A stretch of 64,000 nt of DNA from Fontisphaera persica. Lineage in GTDB: Bacteria > Verrucomicrobiota > Verrucomicrobiia > Limisphaerales > Fontisphaeraceae. The notes under the pieces are model-generated. The model searched no databases, was not told where the DNA came from, and saw only the letters and a list, made by a program, of their open reading frames with translations. Position numbers and translations under genes: made by a program. The stretch covers positions 3,286,001-3,350,000 of the forward strand of contig NZ_CP116615.1 of NCBI RefSeq assembly GCF_024832785.1, read 5' to 3'. Shown here piece after piece: positions 1 through 7,422 of this stretch. Each line of letters begins with the position of its first letter. The first letter of the stretch is position 1.

Positions 1-405
1 TTGCGCGGTGGCAATGGCGCGCCGCGGCCCGGTACGCACCCAGATGCGTCCCTTGAAACGGACGGGCGGCGAGTCTGACGGCAGCACGCTGACTACAGCC
101 ATCTCTGCGCCCCGCAGCACCCGTTTTTCCACGCTCAGGCTGGGAGGAGGCAGGAGGTTGCCATCGGTTTTCATGTCTGCCAGGGTGCGCAGTAATTCAT
201 CCGTGATGGGCAGGCCTGCGGGTGAGCCATCGTCCCTGGCCCCAATGAATAAAACCCCCGGCTGCCTGGTATCCTCCAGATCATTGGCGAACGCACAAAT
301 GGCCTCGCGCACCTTGTCCCCATCCGACAAGGACGCCTTGCGCTCCACCCGCTGAGATTCCAAGTCCCGGAGCAGTGCTTCCAGTTCTGCATCCGTCCAG
401 TTCAT
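1..405 (-). CDS. AlbA_2 (Schlafen-like) domain protein, partial
   Basis: The reading frame starts with ATG at 405 and stays open to base 1, so only the first 135 residues are present. They match an AlbA_2 domain. Residues 20-24 read VERKA, where the family has an E-x-K element. AICAFAND follows, corresponding to the AFAN signature, then FIGARDDGSPAGLPI, corresponding to the iGV-DDG-v-G turn. The segment ends in a beta-rich part containing RGAEMAVVSV and WVRTGPRRA. AlbA_2 domains occur in transcriptional regulators, helicase-like proteins and Schlafen-related proteins. The part that would decide the role lies outside the window. The next gene on this strand (plsC) stops at 541, leaving 135 bp between them, so cotranscription is uncertain. 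The domain call is fairly secure; the cellular role is unknown. Confidence 0.72.
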   Translation of the reverse strand, partial: MNWTDAELEALLRDLESQRVERKASLSDGDKVREAICAFANDLEDTRQPGVLFIGARDDGSPAGLPITDELLRTLADMKTDGNLLPPPSLSVEKRVLRGAEMAVVSVLPSDSPPVRFKGRIWVRTGPRRAIATAQ

Positions 406-540
406 ACCCTCAACGCCTCAACCCAGCTCGCGGGCGGTGGGCCCCTTGGCGCATCCGCCCGTCAGTGTGCTTGAGCGCATTCAATCTATCTTACCCCCTC
501 GTGAAGATACAAGCTTTGCCGGGGGATAAATTCGCCTAGC

Positions 541-1203
541 TCATGGCTCGTCGCGCTGCGGTTGGAGGGCGGCGATGGCGGCCATAATTTGATCGGCCAC
601 TTCCTGGTAGATTGCCTTCAGGCGGTCTTTCGAGGCTGTCGGCGCTTCGGCCCGCAAGGCTTCAAAATTCAAGGGCTGGCCATACTTGACTTGCAACCGC
701 CGCGGGCGGGGCAGTTTCATGTGCCGATTCCATGCCTCGTAGGAGCCAAAGATGCGCACCGGCACCACCGGCGCGCCAGACTTGATGACAATCAAGCCAA
801 TGCCGGGCCGGGCGCGCTGTAACTGCCCATCCGGGCTGCGCGTGCCTTCGGGAAAGAGGGTGATGGCATGGCCCTGGGCGAGAATGTCCATGATTTGGAG
901 CAATCCTTTCATGCCGCCGCCGTCGCGGTCCACCGGCACGGCATTGACGCGAGGCAAAAGGAAGGAGAGCGGAAAGCGGAAGGCGGACGAGCGCGCCAGA
1001 AAATACAATTCGCGGCGCACCTCGGCGCCGAGGCAAAACGGGTCAAAGTAACTGGCATGATTGGCCGCCACAATGCATGGTCCGCGGGCGGGCACACGCT
1101 CCGGGTGATAGGCGGTCAGGCCAAAATAACCGTGGCTGACCAGGCGGGTCAGGCTCCAGCCCAGCCAGTACCACGGCTTCATGGGGGCAGGCGGCTCCGG
1201 CAT
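541..1203 (-). CDS. plsC: 1-acyl-sn-glycerol-3-phosphate acyltransferase
   Basis: This 220-residue LPLAT-family enzyme transfers an acyl group to lysophosphatidic acid, giving phosphatidic acid at the inner face of the cytoplasmic membrane. The catalytic HX4D box is seen as NHASYFD (H49, D54), and the glycerol-phosphate binding block as FPEGTRS (E119). A hydrophobic stretch near residues 11-30 could anchor the protein. The length fits bacterial PlsC (about 210-250 aa). Its ATG lies 5 bp after the cmk stop, so it is the last gene of a tyrA-aroA-cmk-plsC run. Pairing of cmk with plsC is common in bacteria. The family is clear; the exact acyl donor is not visible. Confidence 0.93.
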   Translation of the reverse strand: MPEPPAPMKPWYWLGWSLTRLVSHGYFGLTAYHPERVPARGPCIVAANHASYFDPFCLGAEVRRELYFLARSSAFRFPLSFLLPRVNAVPVDRDGGGMKGLLQIMDILAQGHAITLFPEGTRSPDGQLQRARPGIGLIVIKSGAPVVPVRIFGSYEAWNRHMKLPRPRRLQVKYGQPLNFEALRAEAPTASKDRLKAIYQEVADQIMAAIAALQPQRDEP

Positions 1204-1208
1204 GGCGC

Positions 1209-1871
1209 TTACTCCCTGGCGCCGCGGCGGCGCTCGAATTCGGCGATGATGCGGGCGGAGGTTTGCTCCGGAGTTTCGCCGGAGTTGTCAATCACCACCG
1301 CGCCCAGCGGCACCATCAAAGGGGCCGCGGACCGCTGGCTGTCCCGCTGGTCGCGGGCGGCCAGATTTTCCTGCACGCCGTCGGCGTTGCGGCGGCGGGT
1401 GCGCTCGGCCAGCGAGGCGTCGAGGTAGAATTTGTAGTCGGTGTCCGGAAAAACGTTGGAGCCAATATCCCGCCCTTCCATGACCAATGGCCCGAAACGG
1501 GCGCATGACCGCTGCGTTTTTTTCATCCATTCCCGCACTTTGGGCACGGCAGCCACATGGGGCACGGCGGCGCTGGTTTCGGCAGTGCGGATTTCCCGCT
1601 CGGGGTAATACCCGTTGACCAGCAGGCGCACGGCGCGCAAGCCGTCCTGCTCCACGCATTCGAGGGTGGTTTTCCAGCGGCGGCAGGCCTCGGCCACGGC
1701 CTTGGGGTCCTGCACATCCACGCCGTGCTGCAAACAATACCAGGCCAGTGTGCGATACATGGCCCCGGTGTCCACATAAACAAAGCCCAGTTTCCGCGCC
1801 ACCAGGCGGGCATTAGTGCTCTTGCCGCTGGCGCTGGTGCCGTCAATGGCAATGACAATCGGTGTTTTCAA
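1209..1871 (-). CDS. cmk: (d)CMP kinase, TTG start
   Basis: Cytidylate kinase phosphorylates CMP and dCMP with ATP. At 220 residues it is the normal size. The P-loop GTSASGKST covers residues 11-19, followed by the DTGAMYR motif that positions the nucleotide. GRDIGSNVFPD and the basic lid segment RTRRRNAD are also present. There is no ATG at the expected N-terminus. The frame opens with TTG at 1871, preceded about 10 nt upstream by AAGGA, which supports that start. It lies 45 bp after the aroA stop in the same operon. The order aroA-cmk is a familiar bacterial arrangement. Cytoplasmic enzyme. Confidence 0.93.
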   Translation of the reverse strand: MKTPIVIAIDGTSASGKSTNARLVARKLGFVYVDTGAMYRTLAWYCLQHGVDVQDPKAVAEACRRWKTTLECVEQDGLRAVRLLVNGYYPEREIRTAETSAAVPHVAAVPKVREWMKKTQRSCARFGPLVMEGRDIGSNVFPDTDYKFYLDASLAERTRRRNADGVQENLAARDQRDSQRSAAPLMVPLGAVVIDNSGETPEQTSARIIAEFERRRGARE

Positions 1872-1916
1872 AGTTGCTTGTTCCTTGGCCGCTTTCGTTG
1901 CGGCCGTTGCGCCGGG

Positions 1917-3197
1917 CTATTCTGCCGTCAATTCTTCCGGTGGCAAGACCCGCCCGCTCCGGGCATCCCGCAGCACTGCGCCCAATCCCGCCGGCGGCGG
2001 CAGGGCCAGCTTTTGAAAAAAGTTGGGAAAGGATTTTTTCACGCAGGCCGGCTGGCGCAGGCGGATGCCCGGGACTTTCAATCCCAGCACGGCGAAGCAC
2101 ATGGCCATGCGGTGGTCCTGATACGTTTCAATTTCCGCGCCATGCAAAGGCCCGGGCACGAACTCCAGCGAATCTCCTTTCTCCCGCACCACGGCGCCGC
2201 ACTTGGTTAATTCGGTGCGCAGGGCCTGCACGCGCTCGCATTCCTGCACCCGCAGGCGGCCGAGGTCCACGAAGGCCAGCGGATGCCGGGCAAAGGGCGC
2301 CAGCACGATGGCCGTCATGATGCTGTCCCCCAGGTCCGTGGCCCGCGAAAGCGGCCGGCGCAACGGCAGCAACTCGGGAAAGCGGGCATCCACCTGCCAG
2401 CCGGAGGCGGGCCAATGCCGCACCCGCACTGGCCAGTCCGGCCCGTGCGCCTCCCAGAGCGCGTTGACCGCATAGAAATAACTGCCGCTGGAAGCATCCG
2501 GTTCAATGACAAAGTTGCCGCCCGCGCGGGGAAATATCCCGCACAAAGCGCGGGTCATTTCCACGTAGGGCGCTTCATCGGCATTGGCGCCTTCCACGCT
2601 CACCTGCCAGCCGCCCGCGCTGGCGCACAACAACAGGGCCGAGGCAAATTGGGAGCTTTCCTGGATGCTGACCCGGCACTGGCCGGGCCGCGGCCCGCCC
2701 CCTTGAATCAAGACCGGCAGGCGGTCATTGGGGGACTCGAGGCGGTAGCCCAAACTGCGCAGGGCGGTAAATAATTCGGCCTGGGGACGCTCATGCATGC
2801 GTGGCACGCCGTGCAGGCGGTACCACCCGCTGCCCAGGCACACCAGCGCGGTCAAAAACCGCGCCGCCGTGCCGGCATTGCCCGTGAATAATTCGAGAGG
2901 GTGTTGATGCGAGCCTCCCGGCGGCACTTGTCCGCCCAGGCCCTGCACGTGGATGCGGCGATTGGCCGGCTCGCTGGCATCGGCCTCTACATTCACCGTC
3001 CAGCCCAGCCGCCGCAACGCCTCCACCATCACTTGGGTATCCTCGCTCCATAAGGCGCCCTGCAGGGTGGTCTGGCCGACGCCCAGCGCGGCGAGCACCA
3101 GCGCGCGGTTGGTCAGGCTTTTGGAGCCGGGCACTGTGATTTCCGCGCGCGGCAGGGCGCGCAACGGGGTGATTTCCAGCAGGTCGGGCAATGACAT
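1917..3197 (-). CDS. aroA: 3-phosphoshikimate 1-carboxyvinyltransferase (EPSP synthase)
   Basis: AroA joins phosphoenolpyruvate to shikimate-3-phosphate, the sixth shikimate-pathway step. From ATG 3197 the protein has 426 residues, the usual length. PGSKSLTNRALVLAAL near residue 22 is the phosphate-binding start motif. GNAGTAARFLTAL is the PEP-binding loop, and TYQDHRMAM is the C-terminal active-site motif. The open frame extends upstream to 3461 inside tyrA. ATG 3197 is preferred because it has the strong site AGGAGGTGG just upstream and matches the family N-terminus. TyrA stops 17 bp before it. Class I versus II was not determined. Confidence 0.94.
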   Translation of the reverse strand: MSLPDLLEITPLRALPRAEITVPGSKSLTNRALVLAALGVGQTTLQGALWSEDTQVMVEALRRLGWTVNVEADASEPANRRIHVQGLGGQVPPGGSHQHPLELFTGNAGTAARFLTALVCLGSGWYRLHGVPRMHERPQAELFTALRSLGYRLESPNDRLPVLIQGGGPRPGQCRVSIQESSQFASALLLCASAGGWQVSVEGANADEAPYVEMTRALCGIFPRAGGNFVIEPDASSGSYFYAVNALWEAHGPDWPVRVRHWPASGWQVDARFPELLPLRRPLSRATDLGDSIMTAIVLAPFARHPLAFVDLGRLRVQECERVQALRTELTKCGAVVREKGDSLEFVPGPLHGAEIETYQDHRMAMCFAVLGLKVPGIRLRQPACVKKSFPNFFQKLALPPPAGLGAVLRDARSGRVLPPEELTAE

Positions 3198-3214
3198 GGT
3201 GAGGCCACCTCCTG

Positions 3215-4102
3215 TTACTCCGGCGAAGGCGAGACCGGCACGGCTGCCAGCCATTGGTCGCGCCGCCGTTTGGCTTCCGCAAAATACTCCTGCAAACCCT
3301 CGGCATCCTGCCGGCGCAGCAATCGCTGGAAAATACGCAACTCGCGCATGAACTCCTCCAGGGCGGCCCCCAGAGCTGCGTGATTTTCCAGGGCAATATC
3401 GCGCCACATTTCCGGGGAGCCGCTGGCCACGCGGGTGGTATCGCGAAAGCCTGTGGCGCACAGGGCGGCCTGTTGCGCCGGCGCGCCGGGCGCCAATACC
3501 AGCCGGGCCAGCGCCGCTGCGGTAACGTGCGGCAGATGGCTGGCGCGGGATACCAGTTGGTCATGCGTGTCGGGCGGCAGCAGCAGCACCTGGCACCCCA
3601 GCGCCTCCCAAAACTGGCGCACCCGCCCCAGCGCCGTCCGCGAGGAGCGCGCCGTGGGGGTCAAGACGCATTTGGCCGACTGAAATAAATCGGCCCGCGC
3701 CGCGGCCGGCCCCATTTGCTCGCCCCCGGCCATGGGGTGACTGCCAATAAAATGGGCGCGGCGGGCGCGAAAGACCTCCTCCAAATCGCTCACCAGCCGG
3801 CCTTTCACACTGCCCACGTCTGTGATGACGGCCCCGCGTCGCACATGCGGCGCCAGGCGGTGGGCCAGCTCCCGCATCTGGCGCACAGGCGTGCCCAGAA
3901 TGATGAAATCCGCCCCGCGGAGGGCCGTGGCGTCGTCCAGCGTCGCCTCGTCCACCACGCCCAGGCGGCGGCATTCGGCCACGCTGGCCTCACGGCGCAC
4001 CAATCCCATAATGCGGCCGGCCAGGCCGTGACGGCGCGCCGCCAGACCAATCGAGCCATTCAACAAGCCCACGCCCACCAACGTGATTTGTTTCCACATC
4101 AC
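3215..4102 (-). CDS. tyrA: Prephenate dehydrogenase
   Basis: A 295-residue TyrA oxidises and decarboxylates prephenate to 4-hydroxyphenylpyruvate (tyrosine branch), or uses arogenate in the arogenate subtype. The NAD(P)-binding loop VGVGLLNGSIG lies at residues 9-19. VGSVKG is the second Rossmann element. SHPMAGGEQMGP and ASHLPHV carry conserved family histidines. There is no fused chorismate mutase or ACT domain. It is the first gene of the minus-strand run tyrA-aroA-cmk-plsC, and the 141-bp divergent gap up to 4243 must hold its promoter. Cofactor and substrate preference cannot be read directly. Confidence 0.92.
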   Translation of the reverse strand: MMWKQITLVGVGLLNGSIGLAARRHGLAGRIMGLVRREASVAECRRLGVVDEATLDDATALRGADFIILGTPVRQMRELAHRLAPHVRRGAVITDVGSVKGRLVSDLEEVFRARRAHFIGSHPMAGGEQMGPAAARADLFQSAKCVLTPTARSSRTALGRVRQFWEALGCQVLLLPPDTHDQLVSRASHLPHVTAAALARLVLAPGAPAQQAALCATGFRDTTRVASGSPEMWRDIALENHAALGAALEEFMRELRIFQRLLRRQDAEGLQEYFAEAKRRRDQWLAAVPVSPSPE

Positions 4103-4243
4103 CCCCTCAACCTAGCGCATCCCCCGCAAAACTGGCCAGCGAGAAAGCAGGAGCAAAAATGACCCGGGGGAGATGGACCGCGTCTCCCTGCAATTGCTTT
4201 GCCTCCGGCTCCCCCTTTGTGATTTATTCCCCCCGTAAAGCTT

Positions 4244-6574
4244 ATGAAAACCTTCTGGGTCATCGCCGCTCTGGGCGGTTTGCTGTTAAACGCGCACGGC
4301 GCCATTATCATCACCAATGGCGGTTTTGAAGCAGGCCTCGGCGGCTGGCGCACCTGGAGCCGGGAAACCGGTGCGCTCCAGGCCAGTCCGGACACCGCTG
4401 CCCCGCATTCCGGCAAGGCCGCCCTGCGCCTGCAACACACCGGCCAACAGGATTGGTGTCTGGAGCCGCTGGTGCGCCTGAAGGTTCAGGCCGGTGATTT
4501 ATACGAGTACACCGCCTGGCTCAAGCTGCCGGAGGACGGTAACGCCGTCCTGTGTCTTTCCACCTGGGACGCCGAGGGCCGCGTGGTGGACTGGTCCTTT
4601 GCCGAGACCTCCGTCCCACATGGGGCTGCATGGAAAGAAATCCGCGCGCGCATCGTCGTGCCGGCGGGGGTCACCCAGATTCAACCGCGGCTCATTGGAC
4701 ATGGCCCCGCCCAGCTCTGGGTGGATGATGTGGCCATCGAGTATCGCACCAATCTCATGGCGCTGCGGCCGCCAGATTTGCCAGCCAGCCTGCAAATCCA
4801 AAATCGGCGGCTGACCGTGCAATTCCACACAGCCGACGCCACGTTTCACGTGCAAGACCGGCGCACGGGACAGACCTGGCAGCAAACGCCGCTCGCGCCA
4901 GGGCTCCTGGTGAAAAACGCCGTGCGCCGCGGCCAGGTTCTCGAGGTTGCCCTGCTGCACGCCGCCCTGGGGCTGGACCTCACGGCCACGCTGCGGCTGG
5001 AGGGGGATTTGCCCGAGCTGAGCGTTGAATTGGCCGCCACCGGCTCGTTGCCGCAGGCCTTGCGGTATCCCCATCCCTTCACTTCCGAGGCCGGCCAATA
5101 CCTGGTGGTGCCCATGAACGAAGGCATTTCCTACCCGGTGGAGGATGCGTCCATCGAGCTGTTCCGGCTGATTGCCTATGGCGGGCACGGCATTTGCATG
5201 GCGTTCTGGGGGGTCACCGATGGCGCGCGCGGCCACATGGCCATCATTGAAACGCCGGATGATGCCGCCATCAAACTTCACCGCGTGCAACAAAAGCTCC
5301 TCATCGCGCCTGAATGGGACCCACAGAAACGCCAGTTCGGCTACACGCGCAAATTGCGGTATGTGTTTTTTGATGCGGGCGGCCATGTGGCCATCGCCAA
5401 ACGCTACCTCGCTTATGCGCAGAAAATCGGCCGGTTCAAAACCCTGGCGGAAAAACGGCGGGAAAATCCCCATGTGGACTTGTTGATTGGCGCGGTCAAT
5501 GTGTGGTGCTGGGAGCGGGACGCGGTGGCCCTCGTCAAGGAAATGCAGGCGGCGGGCATCGAGCGCATTCTGTGGAGCAACCGCCAGACGCCCGAAAATC
5601 TGCGCGCGCTCAACGCGCTGCCCGGCGTGCTGACCAGCCGCTACGACATTTACCAGGACGTGATGAATCCCGAGCACTTTCCCCGCCTGCGCGGCGTGCA
5701 TTCGGACTGGGTCACCGCGGCGTGGCCGAAGGACATCATCGTGGGCGCCAACGGCGAGTTCATCCGCGGCTGGGGCGTGGAGGCGAAGGACGGCTCCATG
5801 ATTCATTGCGGGGTGATTTGCGACCGCCAGGCGCTGGCCTATGCCCGCGAGCGGATTCCCGCGGAGCTGACCACCCATCCCTATCGCTGCCGCTTTATTG
5901 ACACCACCACCGCCGCGCCGTGGCATGAGTGTTACAGCCCGGCCCATCCCATGACCCGCACCGAAAGCCGCCAGTTCAAAATGGAGCTGCTCCGCTACGT
6001 CTCCCAGGAGTGCAAATTGGTCACGGGCTGCGAAACCGGGCACGACGCCTCCGTCCCCTTCCTCCATTATTTCGAGGGGATGCTCAGCCTGGGGCCATAT
6101 CGCGTGCCGGATGCCGGCCGCCGCATGAGCCAGATTTGGACCAACGTGCCGGAGCGCGTTGCCAAGTTTCAAGTGGGTCATCAGTACCGGCTCCCGCTCT
6201 GGGAGCTGGTCTATCATGACTGCGTGGTGGCGCAGTGGTACTGGGGCGACTACAACAACAAATTGCCGGCCCTGTGGGACAAGCGGGATTTGTTCAACCT
6301 GCTTTACGGCACACCCCCGATGTTCATGTTCAATCGGAAATTGTGGGAGGACCACAAGGCCCGCTTCGTGCAAAGCTACCGGACGATTTGCCCCACCGTG
6401 CGCAAAGTCGGTTACCTGGAAATGGTGGACCACCGTTTCCTTACCTCAGACCGCGCCGTGCAACAAACACGGTTTGCCGACGGCACCACGGTGACGGTCA
6501 ATTTCGGCGAAACTCCCTATCGCCTGCCCAATGGCCGCATGGTTGGCGCGATGGGCTATGTCGTGGGGAGGTAA
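4244..6574 (+). CDS. Secreted glycoside hydrolase, GH129/GH101-related
   Basis: The 776-residue protein starts with a signal peptide (residues 1 to about 20). An N-terminal beta-sandwich carbohydrate-binding-like domain follows (NGGFEAGLGGW at the start, AQLWVDDVAIEYR at its end, about 20-170). Next comes a beta-rich galactose-mutarotase-like region and then a TIM-barrel-like catalytic part from about residue 400. The barrel contains acidic candidates D553 (RFIDTTTA) and E562 (WHECYSP). The layout resembles GH101-related GH129 enzymes, which release alpha-linked N-acetylgalactosamine. That family assignment is from memory of its architecture and is tentative. The gene stands alone, convergent with the sod gene 12 bp downstream. 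It probably acts in the periplasm or outside the cell. Confidence 0.6.
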   Translation: MKTFWVIAALGGLLLNAHGAIIITNGGFEAGLGGWRTWSRETGALQASPDTAAPHSGKAALRLQHTGQQDWCLEPLVRLKVQAGDLYEYTAWLKLPEDGNAVLCLSTWDAEGRVVDWSFAETSVPHGAAWKEIRARIVVPAGVTQIQPRLIGHGPAQLWVDDVAIEYRTNLMALRPPDLPASLQIQNRRLTVQFHTADATFHVQDRRTGQTWQQTPLAPGLLVKNAVRRGQVLEVALLHAALGLDLTATLRLEGDLPELSVELAATGSLPQALRYPHPFTSEAGQYLVVPMNEGISYPVEDASIELFRLIAYGGHGICMAFWGVTDGARGHMAIIETPDDAAIKLHRVQQKLLIAPEWDPQKRQFGYTRKLRYVFFDAGGHVAIAKRYLAYAQKIGRFKTLAEKRRENPHVDLLIGAVNVWCWERDAVALVKEMQAAGIERILWSNRQTPENLRALNALPGVLTSRYDIYQDVMNPEHFPRLRGVHSDWVTAAWPKDIIVGANGEFIRGWGVEAKDGSMIHCGVICDRQALAYARERIPAELTTHPYRCRFIDTTTAAPWHECYSPAHPMTRTESRQFKMELLRYVSQECKLVTGCETGHDASVPFLHYFEGMLSLGPYRVPDAGRRMSQIWTNVPERVAKFQVGHQYRLPLWELVYHDCVVAQWYWGDYNNKLPALWDKRDLFNLLYGTPPMFMFNRKLWEDHKARFVQSYRTICPTVRKVGYLEMVDHRFLTSDRAVQQTRFADGTTVTVNFGETPYRLPNGRMVGAMGYVVGR

Positions 6575-6586
6575 CGCGGCCGCCTC

Positions 6587-7309
6587 TTATCCGCGCAGGG
6601 CCTTGAGGTAACGCTCCGTTACAAAGTCCCAGTTGATGATGTTGAAAAAGGCGTTGACGTAGTCGGCGCGCCGATTCTGGTATTTCAAGTAATAGGCGTG
6701 CTCCCACACATCAATGCCCAGGAGCGGGATACGGCCCTGCATGAGCGGGCTGTCCTGATTGGGGGTCTGTTCAATTCGCAGCTCCTTGCCGTCCAGCGAA
6801 AGCCAGGCCCAGCCGCTGCCAAACAGGGTGGTGGCCGCCGTGGCCAGGGCTTCCTTGAACTTGTCGTAACTGCCAAACCGGGCGTCCAAGGCCCGGGCCA
6901 GCTCGCCCTTGGGCAGGCCGCCGTCTTTCTTCAGCGACAACCAGAAAAGGCTGTGATTGCTGTGGCCGCCGGCGTTGTTTTGGATGGTGCGGCGAATGGC
7001 CTCCGGCACGGCGTTCAAATCACGAATCAACTCGTCCACCGGCTTGGCGGCAAGTTGCGGGTAATCTGCCAGCGCCTTGTTGGCGTTGTTGACATAGGCC
7101 TGATGATGCCGCCCGTGATGAATCTGCATGGTTTGCGCATCAATATGCGGCTCCAGGGCATCCGCCGGATACGGCAGCGGCGGCAGCGTGTAAGGGCCGG
7201 CGGGCGCGGCTTGCGCCCACAAAGACGGAGCCTGGGTGGCGGCAGCCGCCAGGACACTGACTTGCAAGGTGCGTTGCAGGGCTTCGCGACGTGTCAACAT
7301 GGTTTTCAT
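6587..7309 (-). CDS. sodA: Exported Mn-type superoxide dismutase
   Basis: SOD converts superoxide to oxygen and hydrogen peroxide. The 240-residue protein carries an N-terminal export signal of about 35 residues beginning MLTRREALQ, a near-twin-arginine (Tat) pattern, which ends at an AQA-type cleavage site. The mature part begins YTLPPLPYPADALEP, as in MnSOD. Metal ligands are the first His of QIHHGRHH (H64), the His of GGHSNHSLFW, and Asp/His of DVWEHAYY. The Gly in NNAGGHSN plus Gln in NQDSPL are the MnSOD rather than FeSOD signature. A periplasmic location is inferred from the signal. It is monocistronic, sharing an intergenic region with the divergent GH2 gene. Confidence 0.9.
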   Translation of the reverse strand: MKTMLTRREALQRTLQVSVLAAAATQAPSLWAQAAPAGPYTLPPLPYPADALEPHIDAQTMQIHHGRHHQAYVNNANKALADYPQLAAKPVDELIRDLNAVPEAIRRTIQNNAGGHSNHSLFWLSLKKDGGLPKGELARALDARFGSYDKFKEALATAATTLFGSGWAWLSLDGKELRIEQTPNQDSPLMQGRIPLLGIDVWEHAYYLKYQNRRADYVNAFFNIINWDFVTERYLKALRG

Positions 7310-7422
7310 CTTGACCGAAAGTTAGCCCCGAAAGCTCCAAGCGCAAGCGGCTTGCTCCCGGGGGCGGATGAGGGTATGGTGCTGTCCGCTGCACACAACC
7401 CATGACACCCAATGGTTCATTT

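Noticed and set aside
4499-6433. 644-residue minus-strand open frame
   Set aside because: Lies inside the GH129-like gene on the opposite strand; no motif, His/Arg-rich.
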